In this document: piece by piece, positions 7,944 through 15,255 of the stretch
Numbering within the stretch: the first letter of the stretch is position 1
Layout: each line of letters starts with the position of its first letter
DNA from: Halochromatium salexigens
Lineage (GTDB): Bacteria; Pseudomonadota; Gammaproteobacteria; Chromatiales; Chromatiaceae
DNA: 61,656 nt
NCBI RefSeq assembly: GCF_016653295.1
Contig: NZ_NHSF01000015.1
Span: 1-61,656, forward strand
Direction of reading: 5' to 3'
Translations under genes and position numbers: made by a program
The notes under the pieces: generated by a model
What the model saw: only the letters and a program-made list of their open reading frames with translations
The model's database searches: none
What the model was told of the DNA's origin: nothing

Positions 7944-9197
7944 ATGAATACTTATGGTAATAAAAGAATAAATTTATTTGCGCATGAAGCCGCTAGCGTC
8001 TCATCGCTTTTTTTCTTCTTGTCAATTTTTTTACCCTTATTGATAATTTACGGGTTAACTGCACATTGGACGCTTCCTTATGATCCAGATGCGATGAGTA
8101 ATGTCGTTGCTTCCTGGCATCTTGGAAACACTGGGTCTGTCATTTCTCATGGATACGAAGATTTTACATCTACGCCAAATCATGGCGCAATTGTTTCTTT
8201 TGTTGATTCTCCTAATGGTCCGGTATCAAAATACCCTCCCGGGGCGGCGATGCTGCCAGCTCCGTTGTATGCTCTTGAGCCATCCCAACTCTTGCCAGTA
8301 ACTATCACTAATGCCTCAAGGCCAGAGGTAGGAAGCATCAACTTTTTATTACCTGCACTCTGGCCAGCGACTTTGAGCTGCGTTTTGGCAACTGCGGCTG
8401 CCATTGGGTTCGTTGGAATTTCTTTTCTTCAGATTGGTTCTCCACGGGATGCATGGATCGCCGCCATGATTGCAGGGCTTGGAACTTCAGCCTGGTCAGT
8501 GGCATCTGCTGAGTTGTTTCAGCACGGTCCGGCAATGCTCTGGATTGCGCTAAGCGTTTATCTTAGCAGCCAACAGCGCTATTGGGCTGCCGGTTTATCA
8601 TTTGGTGCAGCGATACTGACCCGTCCGCTCACAGCAGTCATTCCAGCGATAGTCGGTTTTGGAATAGGTGTTTACGGACGTTCTTTTTTTCCAATTTTAC
8701 GTATTGGTCTTGCTTCATCGCTTGGTGTGCTATTTCTTCTCTTATATAATTTACTCGTCTTTGATGCGCTTTCGATTACAGGTGGGTACGGAGACGGCAT
8801 TACGCAAGGACTTGAAGCCTTTGATATTTGGTCTTATTTGATCACAATAATTGGTGGTTTATTTGATCCTTTTCAGGGCTTTTTGGTCCTATCACCTTTT
8901 TTTCTTTTGCTTATCCCTGGGCTCCTGCCAGCTTGGCGTCAGACTCCACCTTGGGTGCGAGTTTCAGCCCTCGGTGGTTTAGTTTATCTGCTGATGCAGT
9001 TCAAATTAAACCGTTACAACCCAGCTAATACCACCTTGTATCGATACCCACTGGAAGCTCTGACTGTTTCGGCCCCACTGTGGTTTGCAGCCTATCGTTT
9101 TTGGTTGAAAGATGCCGGTCCGACCTGGCGCCGACTCTGGCCTAAGGCAGTTGTGCTCGCGATAGGTATCCAGGGTATTGGAGTTTGGATCATCTAA
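7944..9197 (+). CDS. Polytopic membrane protein, GT-C-like (tandem copy 2)
   Basis: This 417-residue protein is the paralogue of the gene ending at 7922 and probably shares its transcript (21-bp gap). It keeps the same loop motifs: LPYDPDAMSN after the first helix, KYPPGAAML, GLGTSAWSVAS with QHGPAMLWIAL, and RYPLEALTVSAPLWFAAY near the C-terminus. The tandem duplication is old, since the two proteins are strongly diverged between these motifs. It is AT-rich like copy 1. Downstream, 9198-9278 holds only a scrap reading KTVDDLL on the minus strand, like the start of the Uma2 gene at 15865-16419. Confidence 0.6.
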   Translation: MNTYGNKRINLFAHEAASVSSLFFFLSIFLPLLIIYGLTAHWTLPYDPDAMSNVVASWHLGNTGSVISHGYEDFTSTPNHGAIVSFVDSPNGPVSKYPPGAAMLPAPLYALEPSQLLPVTITNASRPEVGSINFLLPALWPATLSCVLATAAAIGFVGISFLQIGSPRDAWIAAMIAGLGTSAWSVASAELFQHGPAMLWIALSVYLSSQQRYWAAGLSFGAAILTRPLTAVIPAIVGFGIGVYGRSFFPILRIGLASSLGVLFLLLYNLLVFDALSITGGYGDGITQGLEAFDIWSYLITIIGGLFDPFQGFLVLSPFFLLLIPGLLPAWRQTPPWVRVSALGGLVYLLMQFKLNRYNPANTTLYRYPLEALTVSAPLWFAAYRFWLKDAGPTWRRLWPKAVVLAIGIQGIGVWII

Positions 9198-9278
9198 CTA
9201 GGTCAGCCAACAAGCTCAACAGCAGGTCATCGACAGTTTTCAGCAATGCATCCACCGATCAACCAAGGGGCACGCCCA

Positions 9279-9431
9279 ATGACCAACCTGGCCCAACAGT
9301 TTAGCCTCAGCATCGATGACTACTATCGCCGCAACCCCTGCCTGCTGGTCGAGGTGCTCTCGGACTCGACCGCGCGGATCGATTGGCGCGAAAAGTTTTC
9401 CGATTTTGAATCAACCTGGAGCAGCCGATGA
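9279..9431 (+). pseudogene. Uma2 remnant with two internal deletions
   Basis: The frame is a collapsed version of the complete Uma2 gene at 11620-12195. It begins with the same MTNLAxQFxLSIDDY start, jumps to YYRRNPCLLVEVLSDSTARI and WREKF, then jumps again to a FSDFESTW end where the parent gene has FSDF followed by its stop. Only about a quarter of the protein remains, including the strand with the catalytic Glu but not the hydrolase Asp strand. The 5' leader (ACCGATCAACCAAGGGGCAC) is shared with the copies at about 11590 and 16568. Its stop overlaps the ATG of the coiled-coil nuclease gene, as in the intact cassette. Confidence 0.85.
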
Positions 9432-10267
9432 CGACACTTGAATCGATCAAAGAGACCGTCAAGCGCGAGTTGCCCGCATGGCTCGAATCCGATCCTTCCT
9501 TTCGCGAAGCCATTCTTAGTCTGACCGCCAACCTCTACAGCCGCCGCGACGAGACCAACGCTTGGTTCCATCAAACGTTGGAGGAAATGCGCCGAGAGCG
9601 TGAACGCCAAGACGCACTTTGGAAAAAGAATGACGAACGCCTTGAGCGCGAGCGCCAGGAAGCCGAACGCAAGTGGGAAGCCAACCAGGCAGAGCTGCAA
9701 GCGTTGCGAGAGGAGCAGAACCGTAAGTGGGAAGCTAACCAGGCAGAGCTGCAAGCGTTGCGAGAGGAGCAGAACCGCAAGTGGGAAGAGCAGAACCGCA
9801 AGTGGGAAGTCAACCAGGCGGAGCTAAAAGGTCTCCATGAGGAAAGCCTTGCGCTGGGTAAACGCATCGATCGCGGCATCGGTGCCCTGGGCGCGCGCTG
9901 GGGATTGCGCTCGGAGCAGGCCTTTCGCGACGCACTGGCCGGCATCTTGGAAAAGACCTTTGGCGTCGAGGTGCTCAATGTGAGCGAATACGATGACAAC
10001 GGCGAGGTGTTCGGCCGTCCGGACCAAGTCGAGATCGATGTCCTGATCAAAAACGGTCTGCTGATCCTCTGTGAGCTGAAATCCTCGATCGACAAAGCCG
10101 GGATGTATATCTTCGAGCGCAAGGCCCGGTTCTACGAGCGGCGGCACGAGCGCCAGGCCAACCGTCTCATCGTCATCTCGCCGATGATCGACAGCCGCGC
10201 TCAAGATGTTGCCAGGCGCCTGGGAATCGAAACGTACGGCGCGCCTGAAGACGTGTCGACTAATTAG
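9428..10267 (+). CDS. DUF3782-type coiled-coil protein with PD-(D/E)XK nuclease domain
   Basis: This protein has 279 residues. Residues 1-45 are a small helical N-terminus (MTTLESIKETVKREL). Residues 55-150 are a charged coiled coil built from repeats of RKWEANQAELQALREEQN. The C-terminal domain has the nuclease core: YDDNGEVFGRPDQVEID (Asp), then LLILCELKSSI (E-x-K), then RLIVISPMI. The domain order fits the DUF3782 family, which has no known function. The ATG at 9428 overlaps the decayed Uma2 frame by 4 bp. At the second cassette (12214) only the first eight codons of this gene survive. The number of coiled-coil repeats could vary between strains by slippage. Confidence 0.82.
   Translation: MTTLESIKETVKRELPAWLESDPSFREAILSLTANLYSRRDETNAWFHQTLEEMRRERERQDALWKKNDERLERERQEAERKWEANQAELQALREEQNRKWEANQAELQALREEQNRKWEEQNRKWEVNQAELKGLHEESLALGKRIDRGIGALGARWGLRSEQAFRDALAGILEKTFGVEVLNVSEYDDNGEVFGRPDQVEIDVLIKNGLLILCELKSSIDKAGMYIFERKARFYERRHERQANRLIVISPMIDSRAQDVARRLGIETYGAPEDVSTN
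9668..9847 (+). repeat. 54-bp coding tandem repeat in the coiled coil
   Basis: Two full 54-bp units (9668-9721 and 9722-9775, differing at a few bases) are followed by a 21-bp partial unit (9776-9796) and a further diverged unit. Each full unit encodes RKWEANQAELQALREEQN. The near identity at DNA level points to recent duplication by slippage or unequal exchange. The repeat length is a multiple of three, so copy changes keep the frame. Confidence 0.88.
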
Positions 10268-10318
10268 GGGTCTTGCTGCTTCGGACAGGATGAACAACCG
10301 AGCCTTGAGGTGCTAACG

Positions 10319-11461
10319 ATGACGGATGTGACAACGCTCTTGACTCAAGGCGAGCATGCGTCCCTGGAGTTCAAGACGCAGGATGTGCGTCCTGAGGCGC
10401 TGGCCAAGGAGTTGGTGGCCTTCTCCAATACGCTCGGGGGGGTCGTGCTGATCGGTGTCGCTGATGATGGCGCTATTCAGGGCGTGGCTGATCGCGCCCT
10501 GATCGAGCAGCGGGTGATCAATGTGGCGCGACACAATGTCGTGCCAGCCATCGATCCGGGACTGTCTTGGAGTCGTGTTGACAATCGGGATCTCTGCCAA
10601 GTGACGGTTGGTAAGGGAACGGCGAAGCCTTATCAGACGCTTGACGGGAAATTCTTGATTCGGGTTGGCTCAGCCAATCGGCAGGCCACGAAAGAAGAGC
10701 TGAGCCGACTGTTCCAAGCCGCGGGCTTGGTTCACTTCGATATCTCGCCGGTCGAGCAGACCGGACCGGAGGATCTCGATGAAGCTAAGCTTCAGAGCTA
10801 TTGGCAGACCTCTTATCAGCTCGACTACTATCGCCTTGATCGAGATGAGCGCATTAACCTGTTACTCAATGCCGATCTGTTGAGCTTGCATGAGGGTATC
10901 CCTGTCTGCACGATCGGCGGTCTGCTGATGTTTGGTCGACAACCACAGCGCCGACTGCCGCAGAGTGCTATTCAGTTCGCTGCCTTCGATGGCATTGATA
11001 TAACCGATCCCCTGCTAGATAAAAAAGAGCTCACGGGGGTTCTGCCAGATCTGATCGAAAACGCCGCGGCGCTAGTGCGCCTGTTGTTACCCAAACCATC
11101 GACACTCGATGGGCTGCGCCGCGATGAACAAGAGCAGATTCCGCCGGGGGTGTTGCGTGAGGCACTAGTCAATGCCGTGTGTCATCGTGATTATTCGATC
11201 TCGCAGCGTCGGATTCAGCTCTTTCTGTTTCGTGATCGGCTCGAGGTGCGTTCTCCAGGCCGTTTGCCCAATACCTTGAACTTACAGAAGATTCGTTATG
11301 GCAATTCCGCGCCAAGGAATCTCTTATTGCTCAAATACCTCGACAACATGCGCTACATCGATGGCTTGGGGCGAGGCATTCCACTGATGATAAAGACCTT
11401 GGGCGAACGCGTCAGCTTTGCCGAAACAGGTGAGATCTTCTCGGTGACAATCCGGCTGTAA
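10319..11461 (+). CDS. AlbA_2/Schlafen-type ATP-binding regulator-like protein
   Basis: This protein has 380 residues. I chose the ATG at 10319 (MTDVTTLLTQGEHASLEFK), 9 bp after a GAGG sequence, over the upstream GTG at 10310. The N-terminal AlbA_2 domain (about residues 10-120) has the ESxxLEFK-like start and FSNTLGGVVLIGVADDG. The C-terminal half has the HATPase_c_4 pattern, REALVNAVCHRDYS, followed by RLEVRSPGRLPNTL and GLGRGIPLM. Such proteins are annotated as RNA-binding-domain or ATP-dependent DNA helicase-like transcriptional regulators and often sit near toxin-antitoxin or defence genes. It is complete and starts 51 bp after the nuclease gene. Target and partner are unknown. Confidence 0.88.
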   Translation: MTDVTTLLTQGEHASLEFKTQDVRPEALAKELVAFSNTLGGVVLIGVADDGAIQGVADRALIEQRVINVARHNVVPAIDPGLSWSRVDNRDLCQVTVGKGTAKPYQTLDGKFLIRVGSANRQATKEELSRLFQAAGLVHFDISPVEQTGPEDLDEAKLQSYWQTSYQLDYYRLDRDERINLLLNADLLSLHEGIPVCTIGGLLMFGRQPQRRLPQSAIQFAAFDGIDITDPLLDKKELTGVLPDLIENAAALVRLLLPKPSTLDGLRRDEQEQIPPGVLREALVNAVCHRDYSISQRRIQLFLFRDRLEVRSPGRLPNTLNLQKIRYGNSAPRNLLLLKYLDNMRYIDGLGRGIPLMIKTLGERVSFAETGEIFSVTIRL

Positions 11462-11463
11462 CC

Positions 11464-11623
11464 ATGAAGCTAATGACCATTCAGGGCTATCAAGCAGTCA
11501 TCTCGTTCGATCCCGAGTCAGCGCATGGAGGCGAATCTGGCTGTGCTGGAAGATTTGTTTGAGCATTTCAGTTCTCTGCCGTTCGATGGCACCAACCGAT
11601 CAACCAAGGGGCACGCTCCATGA
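11464..11623 (+). pseudogene. Fused scraps of HicB-like antitoxin and VapC-like toxin
   Basis: Directly after the previous stop, 11464-11520 reads MKLMTIQGYQAVISFDPES, which looks like the start of a HicB-family antitoxin. Around 11516 a second frame takes over with SQRMEANLAVLEDLFEHFSS followed by LPFDG, resembling the middle of a PIN-domain VapC toxin. It then runs into the repeated leader of the Uma2 gene. Neither piece is complete. The assignments rest on short matches and are tentative. Confidence 0.45.
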
Positions 11624-12195
11624 CCAACCTGGCCCGACAGTTTCACCTGAGCATCGATGACTACCTTGCGGCTGAGGAGGGTGCTGATATTCGCCACGAG
11701 TACATCGACGGTGAACTCTATGCCATGACTGGCACTAGCGACCGGCATGGCCTCATTGTCGGCAACCTCTATGCTTTTTTGCGTCCGTTGCTGCGCGGTA
11801 CGCCTTGCCAGCTCTTCGCCAACGATATGAAAGTAAGGCTCAGGATCGCCGATCAGGATATCTTCTACTATCCCGATCTGCTTCTGAGCTGCGATCCCGA
11901 CGACCGCGAGACCTATTACCGCAGCAATCCCTGCCTGCTGGTCGAAGTGCTCTCGGACTCGACCGCGCGGATCGATCGGCGCGAAAAGTTCTTTGCCTAC
12001 CAGACCATGCCCAGCCTGCAGGAATATCTGCTGATCGAGCAGAACAGTCGCGCCATCGAGATCCACCGCCGCGCCCGTGGCTGGGCCTTGGAGTGCATCA
12101 CTGAAGGTGGCGTGCGGCTTGAGTGTCTGGATGTCGAGGTGTCGCTAGAGACGCTGTATGAAGATGTTAACCTAACGCTCTTTTCCGATTTCTGA
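11620..12195 (+). CDS. Uma2 family PD-(D/E)XK nuclease-like protein
   Basis: This is a full-length Uma2 protein of 191 residues. It shows HEYIDGELYAMTG near residues 27-39, ANDMKVRL, the YYPDLLLSCD strand with the catalytic Asp, NPCLLVEVLSDST with the catalytic Glu, then RREKFFAYQTMPSLQEYLLI and the C-terminal strands. Its ATG follows the 25-bp leader that is repeated at 9248 and 16568. It is the intact parent of the decayed copies at 9279-9431 and 16568-16770. Directly downstream, the expected coiled-coil nuclease gene is reduced to its first codons. The function of the family is unknown. Confidence 0.9.
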   Translation: MTNLARQFHLSIDDYLAAEEGADIRHEYIDGELYAMTGTSDRHGLIVGNLYAFLRPLLRGTPCQLFANDMKVRLRIADQDIFYYPDLLLSCDPDDRETYYRSNPCLLVEVLSDSTARIDRREKFFAYQTMPSLQEYLLIEQNSRAIEIHRRARGWALECITEGGVRLECLDVEVSLETLYEDVNLTLFSDF

Positions 12196-12213
12196 ATCAA
12201 CTTGGATCAGCAG

Positions 12214-12240
12214 ATGACGACGCTCGAATCGATCAAAGTG
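12214..12240 (+). pseudogene. First codons of a lost coiled-coil nuclease gene
   Basis: The sequence ATGACGACGCTCGAATCGAT and the next few bases encode MTTLESIK, the same start as the complete gene at 9428. The spacing and sequence between the Uma2 stop and this ATG also match the first cassette. After eight codons the homology ends, and the following 200 bp (to 12444) hold no gene I can support. Confidence 0.7.
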
Positions 12241-12409
12241 AATTTTTGCCATGATTGGCTTTGCCCTAAACGAGCTTGCCACACGAGAACGATGCGCTTA
12301 ACCGACCAACAACGCCATCTCAACGGTCTGTGCGCCTACGTCGGTTGGCTGCGGACAGATGCATCTGTCCAGCGCATCCTGGCATAATGGCGCAAGATGC
12401 CCTAAACTC

Positions 12410-12430
12410 TATCAAGCTGCAAATTTGATA
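12410..12430. promoter_or_regulatory. Candidate HipB operator upstream of hipBA
   Basis: A 21-bp inverted repeat, TATCAA followed by nine bases and TTGATA, lies 14 bp upstream of the hipB start codon. Its layout resembles the E. coli HipB operator, which has TATCC, eight bases and GGATA. Toxin-antitoxin operons of this type are usually autorepressed at such a site. Binding is inferred from position and symmetry only. Confidence 0.55.
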
Positions 12431-12444
12431 GATAATAGGACATC

Positions 12445-12759
12445 ATGTGTTCCGATCAGGAAAGCATTGTTGGGCAGCTGAAGGCCGCGCGCGAAGCCGC
12501 TGGACTCAGCCAGCGTGCATTGTCGGCGATGACCGGCCTTCAGCAGGGACAGTTGTCAAAGATCGAATCAGGCTTGGTCGATCCCCGCCTCAGCAGTGTG
12601 CTGGAGATGGCACGCGCGCTGGAGCTCGAGCCGGTCCTGGTGCCCCGCCGTTCGCTGCTGGCGGTGAGGGCTCTGCTCGGCTTGGATGCAGATGCGGGTC
12701 GCCCTGCTTACCGCCTCGACGATGACGATGACGAAGCGGAGGACGAGGGCGATGCCTGA
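12445..12759 (+). CDS. hipB: HipB-like antitoxin, XRE-family repressor
   Basis: This 104-residue protein has a helix-turn-helix of the XRE type at about residues 8-62: LKAAREAAGLSQRALSAMTG, then QGQLSKIESG and LEMARALELE. It ends in a long acidic tail (DDDDDEAEDEGDA), which is common in HipB-like antitoxins. The gene overlaps hipA by 8 bp, so translation is probably coupled. It would bind and neutralise the HipA kinase and repress its own operon through the inverted repeat at 12410-12430. Both roles are family knowledge. Confidence 0.88.
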   Translation: MCSDQESIVGQLKAAREAAGLSQRALSAMTGLQQGQLSKIESGLVDPRLSSVLEMARALELEPVLVPRRSLLAVRALLGLDADAGRPAYRLDDDDDEAEDEGDA

Positions 12760-13990
12760 GCCGTTGAGCTTGGAGATCCTGCTGCATGAGCAGCCGATCG
12801 GCAGCCTGAGCCTGTTAGAGGGCGATCGCAGCATCTTGTCCTTTTCTCCAGCCTATATCGAGCAGGACGATCGCCCGGTGCTCAGCCTGAGCTTCAAAGA
12901 TCGTTACGGGCAACTGATCACCGGGCAACGGTTGTATCAGACCCGGTTGATGCCGTTCTTTTCCAATCTGCTGCCAGAGGGGCCGCTGCGGACCTATCTG
13001 GCCGCCATGGCCGGGGTGAAGCCCGTTCGGGAATTCTTTTTGCTCTGGGCGCTGGGTGAGGATTTGCCCGGTGCTGTGAAGGTGCGGGCTCACAGCGGGC
13101 AGGGGCGTTGGCCGCCGCCGGCGTTGTCGGCTCGCACGGCGGTCGAGTCAGGCCCTGCGCAACCGCGGGGGTTGCTGCGGTTCTCGCTGGCCGGCGTGCA
13201 GCTGAAATTCTCGGCCGTGATGGGAGCGAGGGGTGGGCTGACGATCCCGGCGCAAGGTGTTGGCGGCGGCTGGATCATCAAGCTCCCTTCGGCTCAGTAT
13301 CCTGGCGTGCCGGAGAATGAGTATTCGATGATGACGTTGGCGCGGATGGTCGGGATTGAGGTGCCCGCGTTCGAGCTGGTTGATCTCGACCGGGTGGCCA
13401 ATCTGCCCGAAGGCATTGAGCGCATCGGGGCCAAGGCGTTTGCGATTCGTCGATTTGATCGCGCCGATGATGGGCGGGCGGTCCATATCGAAGATTTCGC
13501 GCAAGTCTTTGGCGTCTATCCCGATGAGAAGTATGGGCGGGCGAGCGCCCGCAATCTTGCCACGGTGATCGGCACCGAATGCGGTTTGGGCGATGTCGTG
13601 GAGTTCATCCGGCGCTTGGTCTTCAATACGCTGATCGGCAATGCCGACATGCATCTGAAGAACTGGTCGCTGATCTATCCAGATGGGCGTCATGTGCGGC
13701 TAGCCCCAAGCTATGATGTGGTTTCGACGCTAGCCTATATCCCCGATGATCGAGCAGCGCTGAAGGTCAGTCGCTCGGCGCGCTTCGATGCGTTCACGCG
13801 CGAGGAGTTGTCGCACCTGGCAGACAAGGCGCAGCTGCCGCGGCATTTGGTGCTCGACACGGCCAGCGAGACGGTCGAGCGCTTTCGACAAGTTTGGGAT
13901 GCGGAGAGGCCGCATCTTCCGATGGCATCATCGGTTGCGGAGCGCATCGATTGGCACCTGGGCCGCATACCCTTATTGGCTGAGACTTGA
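12752..13990 (+). CDS. hipA: HipA-like serine/threonine kinase toxin
   Basis: This protein has 412 residues, starting at the ATG at 12752 inside the hipB 3' end. The N-terminal couple_hipA-type domain covers about residues 1-110 (MPEPLSLEILL, then LMPFFSNLLPEGPLR). The HipA_C kinase domain follows, with the ATP-binding RFSLAGVQLKFSA segment, WIIKLPS with the ATP-binding Lys, catalytic GNADMHLKNWSL and the metal-binding LAPSYDVVS. All kinase motifs look intact. In E. coli, HipA phosphorylates glutamyl-tRNA synthetase and slows growth. It is interesting that gltX is 13 kb away, though it is a housekeeping gene and this proximity may mean nothing. Confidence 0.93.
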   Translation: MPEPLSLEILLHEQPIGSLSLLEGDRSILSFSPAYIEQDDRPVLSLSFKDRYGQLITGQRLYQTRLMPFFSNLLPEGPLRTYLAAMAGVKPVREFFLLWALGEDLPGAVKVRAHSGQGRWPPPALSARTAVESGPAQPRGLLRFSLAGVQLKFSAVMGARGGLTIPAQGVGGGWIIKLPSAQYPGVPENEYSMMTLARMVGIEVPAFELVDLDRVANLPEGIERIGAKAFAIRRFDRADDGRAVHIEDFAQVFGVYPDEKYGRASARNLATVIGTECGLGDVVEFIRRLVFNTLIGNADMHLKNWSLIYPDGRHVRLAPSYDVVSTLAYIPDDRAALKVSRSARFDAFTREELSHLADKAQLPRHLVLDTASETVERFRQVWDAERPHLPMASSVAERIDWHLGRIPLLAET

Positions 13991-14081
13991 TCGTTTGGCT
14001 CGCTACTTCACGCTGCTCTGGCATAACTCGCACCTAGGGTCCGAGGCGGATCGGCGGTTTTATCAGGCCTTGGTGGGTTAA
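13985..14081 (+). pseudogene. Possible C-terminal scrap of a polysaccharide deacetylase
   Basis: Overlapping the hipA stop in another frame is RLARYFTLLWHNSHLGSEAD followed by RRFYQALVG and a stop. The LLWHNS motif near the C-terminus recalls membrane-associated polysaccharide deacetylases. There is no start and no upstream domain. A second piece of a similar protein lies at 14911. Between this scrap and 14206 there is nothing else that I can call. Confidence 0.3.
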
Positions 14082-14206
14082 TATCTGGCACCCAGTCGCC
14101 TCTCATCAGCGAAACCGGCGACGCCAATGTCGCGAACTTCGCCCGGAGCAGACGAACAGATCGACCCCCTTAAGTTCAGCCGGCACCTGACCGCGGACAG
14201 GCGCTT

Positions 14207-14527
14207 ATGAAGCTACCACCCTCAGAAGCCATTCCCGACGTTTTCGCACGCGAAGTCCGCCGGCGCCTGGGCACACACGTCAAGGATCTGCGCCTCTTTG
14301 GTTCGCGAGCCCGAGGCGACGCTCAACCCCATTCCGACTACGATATGCTGGTGATCGTCGATCGGCGCTCGCCGGACATCCGCGCCGCGATTCTGGAGAT
14401 CGAAGTCGACCTGATCGACCGCTATGAGGCCTTGGTGACATCCATCGTCAGAACCGAAGACGAATGGAAACAGCGGCAAGGCACTCCGCTGGCCCTGAAT
14501 ATCGAGCGCGAGGGGCGGCGAATATGA
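14207..14527 (+). CDS. MNT-type minimal nucleotidyltransferase antitoxin
   Basis: This 106-residue protein has the nucleotidyltransferase signature LFGSRARGDA followed by SDYDMLVIVD, that is, GSxARG and the two catalytic Asp. The third acidic strand is VDLIDRYEALVTSIV. Its 4-bp overlap (ATGA) with the HEPN gene marks a MntA-HepT type toxin-antitoxin pair. In characterised systems MntA adenylates a tyrosine of the HEPN ribonuclease and so blocks it. That role is assigned by family and arrangement. Confidence 0.88.
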   Translation: MKLPPSEAIPDVFAREVRRRLGTHVKDLRLFGSRARGDAQPHSDYDMLVIVDRRSPDIRAAILEIEVDLIDRYEALVTSIVRTEDEWKQRQGTPLALNIEREGRRI

Positions 14528-14907
14528 CACCTCACATCGAATCGGTCTTAAGGAAAGCCGTTGAGAAACTCCGTGTTGCCGAAATGCTCGTCGCAAACGG
14601 CGCCTGGGATGATGCCGTTTCGCGCGCCTACTATGCCGCTTTTCATGCCATCAGCGCCCTGCATCTGTCACAAGGCCAGACGTTTTCTTCTCATGCGCAA
14701 TCGATCGGACGATTCAATAAGGATTTCGTGAGGACCGGCATGTTTTCCAAAGAATTTACAGCCATCCTGACACGCCTGTTCGAGGATCGTCAGAGCGGCG
14801 ATTACGATGTGTCCGGTTTGGTAACGGCCGAAGACGCACAGCGTGATGTAGACGATGCCCGACGCTTGCTCGAAGCCATCGATGCTTATTTACGCACAGC
14901 ATCATAA
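14524..14907 (+). CDS. HEPN-domain ribonuclease toxin (HepT-like)
   Basis: This protein has 127 residues and starts at the ATG at 14524, overlapping the MNT stop. It has the helical HEPN pattern: RKAVEKLRVAEMLVANGAWD, then SRAYYAAFHAISALHL. The Arg and His six residues apart form the R-x6-H ribonuclease motif, and the neighbouring YY pair is the site modified by MNT partners. The C-terminal helix (DAQRDVDDARRLLEAIDAYL) completes the domain. Together with the upstream gene it forms an apparently intact toxin-antitoxin module. It is flanked on both sides by deacetylase-like scraps. Confidence 0.88.
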   Translation: MTPHIESVLRKAVEKLRVAEMLVANGAWDDAVSRAYYAAFHAISALHLSQGQTFSSHAQSIGRFNKDFVRTGMFSKEFTAILTRLFEDRQSGDYDVSGLVTAEDAQRDVDDARRLLEAIDAYLRTAS

Positions 14908-14910
14908 CGT

Positions 14911-15222
14911 GCCAACCGCGTCAGCTTCGACGACCCGCGCCTACGCGCCCTGCTGCGCGAGATCCACACACGCGGCCACGAGATCGGCCTCCACCCCGGC
15001 TACAACCAGCACTGGCAAAACCGCGACACAGGCCAGCGTCCGACTCGCCTGCGGCCTCGCCGCCGACCTGCTCAAACGCCGCTCGCCCAGCCTGGCCTGG
15101 CGCAACCTGCGCGGCCAATGGTGTGCCCGTCGCGGCGATTACAGCGTCAGAACCGAAGACGGATGGATCTTCAACGCGGCGGGGGCGATCAGTGGCAGCG
15201 CATCTAATCAAAGACTGCTTTA
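14911..15222 (+). pseudogene. Polysaccharide deacetylase-like remnant
   Basis: The frame from about 14917 reads RVSFDDPRLRALLREIHTRG then HEIGLHPGYNQHW, close to the metal-site region of deacetylases in which the FDD and HEIGLHPG motifs are conserved. After that the frame becomes Arg/Pro-rich noise. Another frame, from about 15040, gives LKRRSPSLAWRNLRGQW and a DYSVRTEDGWIFN segment that I cannot identify. No frame has both a start and a deacetylase domain, so this is a broken gene. Confidence 0.5.
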
Positions 15223-15255
15223 ATGTTAAGGGTTCACATTATAGATGCCTTTATC

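Noticed and set aside
9198-9245. Minus-strand scrap reading KTVDDLL
   Set aside because: It resembles the start of the Uma2 gene at 15865-16419, but it is only about 15 codons and could be chance.
12292-12387. Short frame MRLTDQQRHLNGLCAYVGWL before hipB
   Set aside because: The first residues resemble the start of some nucleotidyltransferases, but 31 codons are too few to support it.
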